Below the pieces are notes generated by a model. That model did not search any database, was not told the DNA's origin, and saw nothing but the letters and a program-made list of their open reading frames with translations. Positions 4,600 to 10,522 of a stretch of 10,522 nt of DNA are shown here, in pieces; position 1 is the first letter of the stretch; each line of letters begins with the position of its first letter. Position numbers and translations under genes: made by a program. Origin of the DNA: an uncultured Bacteroidota bacterium (GTDB taxonomy: Bacteria > Bacteroidota > Bacteroidia > Chitinophagales > Chitinophagaceae); contig CAIVKT010000436.1 of assembly GCA_903906615.1 (NCBI GenBank), positions 1 to 10,522 on the forward strand, in the 5' to 3' direction.

Positions 4600-5428
4600 T
4601 GCGTTTAGGTATTAGTGCCTCGGCCTGTTTAAGTACTTCAGGAGGACACCCAATGAAGTACGGGCTATGCTTCGGGAATACAAGGCCCTGCTGTCCGAGG
4701 TTAGTTTGGAATATTTTGGGTATATCAATGTGGTCAATGTCTTTGAATGGGGTTTGTTTGCCTTCATTGAGCCGTATGACTGTGCAGCGGCAGTTCCAGC
4801 CGTTTGGCGGGTAGTATGTCTTCCAAAAGGCATCATCAACCGGACGGGTTACATGATCCAAGAGCGCATGTTCTTCCCGTACACGGGCATCTCCCATAGT
4901 GCGGTATTCCAGCAGGCTGTCGGGGTGCTTTTCAAAATCTGCCCATTTGCTGGCCATCTGTGAACCGGCTATTGCGGCATTATATTCTGTCTTCAACCAT
5001 GCGCCCTGGTACTCATCAAGGATCGTGAGCGCTTTGTTTCGGAATTCTTTGTAAGTAAGTACCCGGTCTCCTTCCTTCAGGGAGGAAGTAAGATCACGGA
5101 GCTGCTGGTAGTTCTTGGCACCTGAGAACTGGTAGACATTGCGCTCAATGTGGATGAGCTTGTCAAAATCGGGGGCATCGTATGCAATGGTCGTAAAGTC
5201 GCCACCGAAGCCTTCGAATACACCCTTCATGTATGTCTGTGCGTTATCAAGGGTGGTAGGCACATCTATACCAGCATCATTAAAATCACCTTTATAGGCT
5301 TTTTTAATGAGGTTTAAATACAGTTTGGACAGCTCAAAGTCGGGCTGATCATCTGCGAGATTTGCGACAATGTGGCCTCCGCAATGTGCGCAGGGTTTGT
5401 ATTGGGCCCGGATCAGCGGGCCTGGGCG
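4592..5428 (-). CDS. Phage head morphogenesis protein, Mu gpF / SPP1 gp7 (MuF) family, no standard start
   Basis: The MuF signature is clear: MGDARVREEH followed by DHVTRPVDDAFWKTYYPPNGWNCRC, with the CRC pair at the end of the domain. These minor capsid proteins act at the portal vertex early in head assembly. The frame stays open upstream to a TGA at 5486-5488 but contains no ATG, GTG or TTG before GTG 5261-5263, and that GTG would discard a conserved-looking N-terminus with C13-A-H-C16 in YKPCAHCGGH. I therefore extend to 5428, the first -1-frame codon after a slippery site in the portal gene; read that way, portal plus gpF makes about 733 residues. Alternatives are a CTG at 5414-5416 overlapping the portal stop, or a lost ATG. 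The family call is firm; the start is not. Confidence 0.85.
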   Translation of the reverse strand, partial: RPGPLIRAQYKPCAHCGGHIVANLADDQPDFELSKLYLNLIKKAYKGDFNDAGIDVPTTLDNAQTYMKGVFEGFGGDFTTIAYDAPDFDKLIHIERNVYQFSGAKNYQQLRDLTSSLKEGDRVLTYKEFRNKALTILDEYQGAWLKTEYNAAIAGSQMASKWADFEKHPDSLLEYRTMGDARVREEHALLDHVTRPVDDAFWKTYYPPNGWNCRCTVIRLNEGKQTPFKDIDHIDIPKIFQTNLGQQGLVFPKHSPYFIGCPPEVLKQAEALIPKRNA

Positions 5429-5434
5429 AAAAAA
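5405..5434 (-). promoter_or_regulatory. Candidate -1 ribosomal frameshift signal, portal to gpF
   Basis: On the minus strand the portal frame reads GAT TTT TTC, giving the heptamer T-TTT-TTC (5434-5428), which keeps perfect pairing after a -1 slip. A 5-base spacer (5427-5423) is followed by a hairpin of GGCCCG and CGGGCC (5422-5417 with 5410-5405), loop 6 bases. The -1 frame is the gpF frame and the portal stop lies in the loop. Confidence 0.55.
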
Positions 5435-6792
5435 TCTTTGAACAGGGCTTTTACGTCTGCTATTGAAGCGGGGCGCTGCTGGTCGTCATCAGCGAGATCG
5501 GTGGGCTTTGCGGATGGCTTTGCGCCAGTTCCTTGCGGTGTTTTCTCTATTACCTGCGGCTCCTGTGTTACGATCACATCATCTGCATCCGGCTCGGGTA
5601 TGTTGTAGGTTTCCCACATGAACTTATTGCCTACTTTGACCCCTGCTTTTATCAGGGCTGTATCTATAAGTGCGCGCTCTGAAAGGAATGTAATGTCTAT
5701 GTCCTTGTTAAATTCAAACTCGCCACCCTCCACTACAGGGAAGCCATAGGACTCCAGTATCCTGATGAAGTGCGGCTCATTGAGCCATGATGTGAGGTAG
5801 ATAATATCTGATTTGATGATCTCATCCTGCTGGGCGCTGTGTACCTTGCTTTTAGCCTGTGAGCCTGTTTTGCTATTGCCTGTGGTTTCGGTATTGCCGA
5901 GGATGGTAATGTCCATCTCGTCATTGAGCATTTTGACATAGCTGCCTTGCAGGTCACCATTGGAGGCGGCTGTTTTGCCGTCCATTATCTCAAAGTCAAC
6001 GGTCTTGGGTATAAGCAGCGCTAAAGCTGAACCGGTATTGTCGAGGGCATCTTTTACCTCCAGCTTTGTTTGCTGATCGTAGGCATCATACCTGGCGACG
6101 CGAATTGGCTGTCCGAAAATCTCAATGAAGTTGGCCCAGTCGGACATGGCACCGCGCTTGTAGAGGACGTATTGCGAGCATTGCAGCAGCAGGCCAAGGT
6201 CTTCGGGTTCGCCAATGATGAAGACGTTATCCAGCTTTGTATAGTCTATGCCGCTGTTCTGGTCGTTTTGCTCAAATGATATTTTCTGCGTTTTGGTCTT
6301 GATGTGCTTACGTGGTATCTCCCGCACCTGTAGATCGGGACCTGGAATAAATTCAAGACCTGATATGCCCCAAAGGAGCGTCTCCATGATGGTGTGCATG
6401 ATGAAGCGGAACTCTTTGGACTGTATCACATCGTTCATTTCCTCCACTACTTTGCCATCCTTATCCTTGTAGAACAGCGGCTTGTTGAGTACTGAGTCTA
6501 TGCGCTTGGTGATGATACCGGTGAGGTGGCCATCGGAATTGAGCGTATCATAGTATATATCGTAGAGGCGCGTGCGGTTGGGGAAGTAGCGGCTGATTGC
6601 TGCTGCCCATGCGGAACGCCAGGAGAGTATCTCCTGGGAGGTAAGAACGGCCTGCCGTACCTGTATCTGGTTGATGACGACCTGCGTATCACCGCCTGTT
6701 ATGGGTTGATCGGCGTATATGGTAGAGTTGTCTATCTGCGCGTCCTTATCAGACCTGGTGAGCGCTGTAGTGCTATTTTTGCGAGGTGCCAT
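5413..6792 (-). CDS. Phage portal protein, Mu gp29-like (DUF935)
   Basis: The 459-residue product forms the dodecameric ring at the capsid vertex through which DNA is packaged. DUF935 hallmarks seen include WRSAWAAAISRYFPNRTRLYDIYYDTL near the start in pieces, LLWGISGLEFI, the conserved YKRGAMSDWANFIEIFGQP segment, RVARYD, and the LGNTETTGNSKTGSQAKS stretch before the C-terminal part. Length is close to the family norm. The start lies 2 bases after the DUF1320 stop. The last codons hold a slippery T6 run and the gene ends at TGA 5413-5415, overlapping the gpF frame. Related phages can carry portal-MuF fusions, which makes a translational link here reasonable. Confidence 0.92.
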   Translation of the reverse strand: MAPRKNSTTALTRSDKDAQIDNSTIYADQPITGGDTQVVINQIQVRQAVLTSQEILSWRSAWAAAISRYFPNRTRLYDIYYDTLNSDGHLTGIITKRIDSVLNKPLFYKDKDGKVVEEMNDVIQSKEFRFIMHTIMETLLWGISGLEFIPGPDLQVREIPRKHIKTKTQKISFEQNDQNSGIDYTKLDNVFIIGEPEDLGLLLQCSQYVLYKRGAMSDWANFIEIFGQPIRVARYDAYDQQTKLEVKDALDNTGSALALLIPKTVDFEIMDGKTAASNGDLQGSYVKMLNDEMDITILGNTETTGNSKTGSQAKSKVHSAQQDEIIKSDIIYLTSWLNEPHFIRILESYGFPVVEGGEFEFNKDIDITFLSERALIDTALIKAGVKVGNKFMWETYNIPEPDADDVIVTQEPQVIEKTPQGTGAKPSAKPTDLADDDQQRPASIADVKALFKDFFAQAR

Positions 6793-6794
6793 AA

Positions 6795-7238
6795 TTAATA
6801 ACTGTTATTGCGTTTTGGGTTAGAAAATGCGGACACTGAGTCCCCTTGCGGCGCTGCTTCGCCGGTTGTGTCGAGGTAAGGCCATTTGGGGTCGGCATCG
6901 CCTTTCTGAATGCGGCGGAGTGATGCTATATGTTCTTCATAGCGGTGCTTATATATCTCGTAATCAATATTTGGATTTGCGAGCTGTATGAGGTGCCAAA
7001 CAGCAATGTCTTTAACAATGCGGCTGAGGTATGCGTTGGTGAATGATGCAGCTATAGCATTGGCGGCATCTCCGAACAACTGTATCATATCGTACCTGGT
7101 TAGGTACATTTTGATCTCTTCTATGGCTGTGTCAATGGCTTCTGTAGCGAGCGCACCTCCGTCATTTCGTGTGATCTCGGTAATTATCTCCGGGTAAATG
7201 TTGTTCAGCTCAGCGGGTGTAACTATTGGCGTGTACAT
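6795..7238 (-). CDS. DUF1320 protein (Mu gp36-like head-tail connector)
   Basis: The 147 residues begin MYTPIVTPAELNNIYPEI and continue through a helical region with AIDTAIEEIKMYLTRYD, a conserved WHLIQLANPN segment and a basic helix YKHRYEEHIASLRRIQKG, as in DUF1320/gp36 proteins. These are thought to be head-completion or connector proteins at the portal vertex. In Mu, gp36 lies well after the portal and major capsid genes; here it sits between TerL and portal, so gene order differs. It is separated by 1 base from TerL and 2 bases from portal, confirming one operon. Confidence 0.85.
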   Translation of the reverse strand: MYTPIVTPAELNNIYPEIITEITRNDGGALATEAIDTAIEEIKMYLTRYDMIQLFGDAANAIAASFTNAYLSRIVKDIAVWHLIQLANPNIDYEIYKHRYEEHIASLRRIQKGDADPKWPYLDTTGEAAPQGDSVSAFSNPKRNNSY

Positions 7239-7239
7239 A

Positions 7240-8799
7240 TCAGTAAGATTTTAAGCGATTACGTTTACGAGATACGGTTGTAATAGCCCCTACGCCTTGT
7301 ATCTGTTCTTTGTTATTGAGCATCCATATAGCACCTTCGGCGGCATCGGGACCATCATCATGTGCGCGACTGCCGGGTGCGAAGGCGAGGAACTGCTGCT
7401 CCAGGGTCTTCATGCCGGTGGCTTCTTTGTCGGCTTCATTAAGGTATAGCTTGCCATTGCGGTTCAATGGCTCCAGCAGGGACTCTATGCGGACGAACTT
7501 ATCGGGCTTCTCGCGCTTATCCCCTACTATGGGTATTGTTTTGCCTGTGGCCGCGCCAGCAGCATAGAATTTTGAAAAGAACATATCCTGAAGGAAGACC
7601 TCCTCCATGTAGTAGTAGCAGGCGCAAGGGCCTACAACCTTCATCACTTCGTAGTGGGCATCAATCATCTGCTCGGTGGTGCCCTGGAACACAAACGCCT
7701 TGATGATGTGAAATTCATCTTTCCATTTACCGACCAGCAGGGTTGCCTTAAAGTCATTTTTCTTAGACTCCTTATATGAGGGATCGGTGTAGCATACAAG
7801 GAGTGAATACTCCTTCATTGGCCTTGCGGGCTTGTATGCCATTTCTTTAAACACCGACCCCTCATTTATGGGGTTGTTATAATATTCCTTTTGGATAGCA
7901 GCATAGCTGATCTTGCTGAGTACACGATCAATATGGGCTTCTGTATTTTTTGATGGCCATGTGGAATTGCCATCGGCATCGCGGATATTAACTTCATCGG
8001 TATGATCGGCGAATTGTGTGGCGCGCTGTACGCAGCAATCTGTGGCAATGCGATTGCCACAGAAAATGATGAGCGTATCCATAGAGATGGACCTTGTAGC
8101 CATTGCGGCCTCTTCTATCCATTTCCAACGCTTTTTAATGATCTCCGGGTTACGGCAATCCTCATCTGTATCAATATCATCGAACAGGAGAATGTCCGGG
8201 CGTATCTCTTCGTTTCGGGAGCCACGGGGGGACTGGCCAGCACCGAGCGCACGGAAGGCAATACCTGTTTTGGTAACCAGCTCGCCAGCTTCCCAGTTGC
8301 CTATGCTTTGCTGTATGCCGTAGTCATTGATGAGGCGGTTATTGGCTTCCAGGTTGGCCTTGTATGGCAGTAAGAGGCGTTCGGCATTGTCTTGTGAATT
8401 GGAGATCAGCAGTACGTTTTTCTTCTTCTTGCGGCCTATGATGGTCTTCTTATCAGGACCGTAAACCGGATTGCCCACCTGTGTGACCAGGAATACCTCC
8501 ATCATTGTGCGTGTGGACTTTGCGAGCTCGCGGGACCATAGACGCACTTCATACCATTCGGGGTTATCCATTATGCGCCTGGTAGCGGCTTTATGAAAGC
8601 CTGTAGGCGCTGCAAATGCGTACTTAGGAAAGTAGTAATTGAACCATGCCTCCGGGTCTGCTTCCAGCTTTGCTATGCGGTCGCGTTTCTCTTTGGTGGT
8701 TTCGGACAGGTCAACGGGAGTGCTGGCGGATACATTTGCTGTGTACTCCGCCCAGGACTGCAATTTTGCTTTATCAATCGCTTTTAAAACCTTGTCCAT
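7240..8799 (-). CDS. Terminase large subunit (TerL, Mu gp28-like)
   Basis: This 519-residue motor cuts and pumps phage DNA into the prohead. The ATPase domain shows a divergent Walker A (WSRELAKST, 88-96), Walker B with catalytic acids (ILLFDDID, 203-210) and a coupling motif around FCGNR (246-250). The C-terminal RuvC-like nuclease has CYTDPSY with D339, a YYYMEE strand (395-400) and the late acid cluster DDGPDAAEGA (481-490). Length is typical and all motifs look intact. It starts 1 base after the small terminase stop. In a Mu-like phage the enzyme would make headful cuts in flanking host DNA after recognising the phage left end. Confidence 0.93.
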   Translation of the reverse strand: MDKVLKAIDKAKLQSWAEYTANVSASTPVDLSETTKEKRDRIAKLEADPEAWFNYYFPKYAFAAPTGFHKAATRRIMDNPEWYEVRLWSRELAKSTRTMMEVFLVTQVGNPVYGPDKKTIIGRKKKKNVLLISNSQDNAERLLLPYKANLEANNRLINDYGIQQSIGNWEAGELVTKTGIAFRALGAGQSPRGSRNEEIRPDILLFDDIDTDEDCRNPEIIKKRWKWIEEAAMATRSISMDTLIIFCGNRIATDCCVQRATQFADHTDEVNIRDADGNSTWPSKNTEAHIDRVLSKISYAAIQKEYYNNPINEGSVFKEMAYKPARPMKEYSLLVCYTDPSYKESKKNDFKATLLVGKWKDEFHIIKAFVFQGTTEQMIDAHYEVMKVVGPCACYYYMEEVFLQDMFFSKFYAAGAATGKTIPIVGDKREKPDKFVRIESLLEPLNRNGKLYLNEADKEATGMKTLEQQFLAFAPGSRAHDDGPDAAEGAIWMLNNKEQIQGVGAITTVSRKRNRLKSY

Positions 8800-8800
8800 A

Positions 8801-9265
8801 TTAGCTTTTAAGGGTGCTTAAACGATCTTTAATAAACAGGTCGCCCCATTTGTTGATGGTCTGCGCTGCTTCGAAATCTTCTTTTTGCGCGAATGATATG
8901 AGCGCTTTCAGTGTATCAATCATTTCACCGATGCCAGTATCCGATTCCAGCTTCTTAATAGCTGCTGTGAGCTTGATGATGCGGTCGGCATCAGGGTTGG
9001 TTGCGGGGTTATTATCCTTGAGTGACTCAATACCTGCTTTGTTGACCAGGTCGAGCATTTCGTAGAGGAGTGACAGCTGATCATTCTTTGTGGTGAGTAA
9101 CGACTTTCGCTTTGCATCCCAATTGCCCTCGCGCGCCCATTTAACCATTGTTTGCTCGCTTGTGCCCACCTTGAATGCGATCTCCTTCTGTGTGAGGTTA
9201 TCTCTTGTAAACAGGTGTTCGGCCCATTCCTTTTTTTGCTTCAGCGATAGTTCTTGTTTTGGCAT
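8801..9265 (-). CDS. Putative small terminase subunit (HTH protein, Mu gp27-like position)
   Basis: The 154-residue protein has an N-terminal helix-turn-helix (about 8-45: KQKKEWAEHLFTRDN, LTQKEIAFKVGTS, EQTMVKWAREGNW). The rest is a long helical region ending in EAAQTINKWGDLFIKDRL, typical of oligomerising small terminases that recognise the packaging site and feed DNA to TerL. The immediately following TerL gene supports this. I chose ATG 9265-9263. The frame stays open 30 codons upstream, but that stretch would translate a GC-rich hairpin repeat into a proline- and cysteine-rich peptide unlike any family member. It is the first gene of the minus-strand operon, so its promoter should lie in 9266-9538. 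Confidence 0.8.
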   Translation of the reverse strand: MPKQELSLKQKKEWAEHLFTRDNLTQKEIAFKVGTSEQTMVKWAREGNWDAKRKSLLTTKNDQLSLLYEMLDLVNKAGIESLKDNNPATNPDADRIIKLTAAIKKLESDTGIGEMIDTLKALISFAQKEDFEAAQTINKWGDLFIKDRLSTLKS

Positions 9266-9538
9266 ATACGAATATTTGAGCCTTGCCTCCGCCAATGGCG
9301 GAGGGCGCGTGAGGCAACAAAGGTGGCCTGCCGGGCGGTAAAATATTTGGCGCAAAAGAATGGTTATGCGGGTTGTGTATAATGGCTATTCTGTAGTTGG
9401 GTAATGGTGTATAGTGCGTTTGGTAGGGCGTTTCAGGAGATGCACTTTTACATCCTTAACCGGCTGGTTACCGGTGCGCATACGAGTAGCGGGGGTGTAA
9501 AAGTCTCCGCTGCTTTACCAAAAAAAACTATACCGCGA
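9266..9538. other. Divergent intergenic region between head operons
   Basis: These 273 bases separate the minus-strand packaging/head operon from the plus-strand protease/scaffold operon, so both promoters are expected here. I see the hairpin repeat at 9283-9317 and a TATAAT at 9378-9383, but no -35 element at good spacing and no clear Bacteroidota-type TAnnTTTG with a paired TTTG. The plus-strand protease frame is open from 9383, so 9404-9538 could encode a 45-residue N-terminal extension. Confidence 0.6.
9283..9317. repeat. Nested inverted repeat (GC-rich hairpin)
   Basis: Inner arms CCTCCGCC (9286-9293) and GGCGGAGG (9297-9304) leave a 3-base loop. Alternative outer arms TTGCCTC (9283-9289) and GAGGCAA (9311-9317) are also perfect. 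The two pairings compete for the left arm. It lies 18 bases upstream of the small terminase start, in its probable leader. It may be a dispersed intergenic repeat, an operator or a leader structure. Confidence 0.6.
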
Positions 9539-10522
9539 ATGGCATTTGAAAAAGTCGATAAAAGGTTTGTTCTATCTGACAGCACCGAAAATGTATATGG
9601 CTATAAGCTATTGACATCGGGCTACATGATGAATGAGTTTTTGAAAAACCCAATCGGCTATTACATGCACAAGAAGGACGACGGTGTACTGGTCAAATGG
9701 GAAGACATACAATTGGATGGCGACCAGATATTAGGCACACCATGTATCAACCTGGAACATCCGAGAGGCGCAAGAACGGTAAAGGAGATAAATGACGGTT
9801 TTCTGAATGCTGCAAGTGTAGGCAAACTGGTATTCGTTGATTTTGAACTGGCAGACAGCAGCACCGGAGATGAGCCTGACCTGATAGTGACGAAATGGTA
9901 TAACAGGGAATGCAGCCTTGTGGATAACCCGGCAAACCGTAACGCCATAAAAGTGGAGCTGGCGGATGCAGATGGCAATGATCTCAACTTATCAGACATA
10001 ACAGACCTATTAAAAATCAAAAAAAATAGCATGAAAAAAATAACACTTCCGGTAAGCCCGGAGCTTTTGCAGTTGCTAAACCTGAGTGATGAAGGGGCTA
10101 CTGCCGAGGCGGTAATGGAAGGCATCAAGGGCCTGAGCGATGAGAACGCTACGCTGAAGACGGAGCAAACCACGCTGACCGATGCCAAGAAAAAGGCTGA
10201 AAAGGACCTTGCCGACCTACAGGAACAAACGCTGGGTAAGGAACTGGCCACTATCCTTGATAAGGGTGTGAAAGATGGTAAGATCACTGTAAAGGCAAAG
10301 GACAAGCTGGCTAAGCAGTATGATGGCAAGCCGAAGGACCTGGCAGACCTGCTGGAAGATATGCCGGTATACCAGCCGCTGGATGGCCGTATAAATGTGC
10401 TGCCGGATGTGGTAAAGGACCTTGCGGATAAGGACTTTGACTACATGGACAAAAACAATAAGGTAGAGCTTGTAAAAAAGCATGCGCCTGAACTGTATAA
10501 CCAAAAGTTCAAAGAGAAGTTC
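9539..10522 (+). CDS. Prohead protease fused in frame to scaffold region (partial, Mu I/Z-like)
   Basis: A single frame runs from ATG 9539 off the right edge (328 codons seen). Residues 8-140 match HK97-type prohead protease features: KRFVLSDSTENVYGYKLLTSG, a candidate catalytic His74 in NLEHPRG, candidate nucleophile Ser93 in AASVGKL, and the closing CSLVDNPANRNAIKV (125-139). Residues 165-328 are a charged, helical scaffold-like region. In Mu, gene I encodes protease plus scaffold and gene Z is the in-frame scaffold alone. The frame is also open upstream to ATG 9404, adding 45 residues of no recognisable type; I prefer 9539 because family members start shortly before the KRFVL segment. It is the first gene of a plus-strand operon diverging from the head operon. 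Confidence 0.85.
   Translation, partial: MAFEKVDKRFVLSDSTENVYGYKLLTSGYMMNEFLKNPIGYYMHKKDDGVLVKWEDIQLDGDQILGTPCINLEHPRGARTVKEINDGFLNAASVGKLVFVDFELADSSTGDEPDLIVTKWYNRECSLVDNPANRNAIKVELADADGNDLNLSDITDLLKIKKNSMKKITLPVSPELLQLLNLSDEGATAEAVMEGIKGLSDENATLKTEQTTLTDAKKKAEKDLADLQEQTLGKELATILDKGVKDGKITVKAKDKLAKQYDGKPKDLADLLEDMPVYQPLDGRINVLPDVVKDLADKDFDYMDKNNKVELVKKHAPELYNQKFKEKF
10019..10026 (+). other. A8 homopolymer at the protease-scaffold junction
   Basis: Eight As lie 4 bases before the internal ATG at 10031. Gain of one A would end the protease at a TAG; loss of one would end it at a TGA overlapping the ATG (ATGA). Polymerase slippage or a read error here would therefore turn one gene into two. 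Confidence 0.6.
10031..10522 (+). CDS. Nested scaffold protein from internal start (partial, Mu gpZ-like)
   Basis: An in-frame ATG at 10031 opens MKKITLPVSPELLQLLNLSDE, which reads like a natural N-terminus, after an A-rich stretch typical of starts in this window. The 164 residues seen are highly charged: a likely coiled coil around residues 36-66 (DENATLKTEQTTLTD, then KKKAEKDLADLQEQ), then K/D-rich helices. Scaffold proteins of tailed phages have this character and are removed by the protease during head maturation. No stop is reached in the window. Independent translation from this ATG is inferred from the Mu I/Z precedent; it could instead exist only as part of the longer fusion. Confidence 0.6.
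   Translation, partial: MKKITLPVSPELLQLLNLSDEGATAEAVMEGIKGLSDENATLKTEQTTLTDAKKKAEKDLADLQEQTLGKELATILDKGVKDGKITVKAKDKLAKQYDGKPKDLADLLEDMPVYQPLDGRINVLPDVVKDLADKDFDYMDKNNKVELVKKHAPELYNQKFKEKF

Noticed and set aside
9266..9355. 30-codon N-terminal extension of the small terminase
   Set aside because: It would translate the nested hairpin repeat into a Pro/Cys-rich peptide; ATG 9265 gives the usual family N-terminus.
9347..9383. Sigma-70-type promoter with TTGGCG and TATAAT
   Set aside because: The spacing is about 25 bases, far from 17, and Bacteroidota primary promoters use a different consensus.
9661..10329. 222-codon open frame on the minus strand
   Set aside because: It is antisense to the protease/scaffold frame, rich in Ser/Leu/Phe as expected of a shadow, and shows no known domain; the plus-strand frame has clear family motifs.

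Overview
The window is part of a Mu-like (transposable, tailed) prophage, most likely in a Bacteroidota host. The phage assignment rests on a run of recognisable Mu-type genes: GemA (gp16), a Mor-position HTH protein, a small terminase-like HTH protein, large terminase, a DUF1320 (gp36-like) protein, a DUF935 (gp29-like) portal, a gpF (MuF) head protein, a gpG-like virion morphogenesis protein, and a prohead protease with an in-frame scaffold region. The host assignment is inference. Starts are A-rich rather than Shine-Dalgarno-led, and several proteins resemble the Bacteroidota branch of these families.

Layout. Bases 1-3276 are a plus-strand early/middle operon: the tail of an upstream gene, two small unknown genes, a protein with a replication-protein-like C-terminal motif, GemA, a cytosine-C5 DNA methyltransferase, a Mor-like HTH protein, a membrane zinc-ribbon protein and a 39-residue membrane peptide. 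A rho-independent terminator follows at 3297-3323. Bases 3391-9265 are a tightly packed minus-strand packaging and head operon, read right to left: small terminase, TerL, DUF1320, portal, gpF, gpG-like, then an unrecognised head/tail gene. After a divergent gap (9266-9538), a plus-strand operon begins with the protease/scaffold ORF and runs off the window.

Three structures stand out. (1) The methyltransferase sits in a 910-bp unit bounded by 24-bp inverted repeats (23/24 matching) with a perfect 8-bp direct repeat, TTAAATAT, immediately outside both ends. This is the footprint of a transposition event, yet no transposase is present, so it looks like a mobile, non-autonomous methyltransferase cassette inserted between gemA and the Mor-like gene. 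(2) The gpF gene has no ATG, GTG or TTG at the expected place. Its frame is -1 to the portal gene, and the portal end carries a T-TTT-TTC slippery heptamer, a 5-nt spacer and a GC-only 6-bp hairpin, suggesting a frameshifted portal-gpF fusion; a non-standard CTG start is the main alternative. (3) Protease and scaffold are one continuous frame joined at an A8 tract just before an internal ATG, comparable to Mu genes I and Z.

Three REP-like repeats sharing a TTCG-R-C-R-AG core lie in intergenic gaps, one of them 1 bp from the cassette's target duplication. No lysis, tail or integrase/transposase genes, RNA genes or CRISPR arrays were seen in this window.
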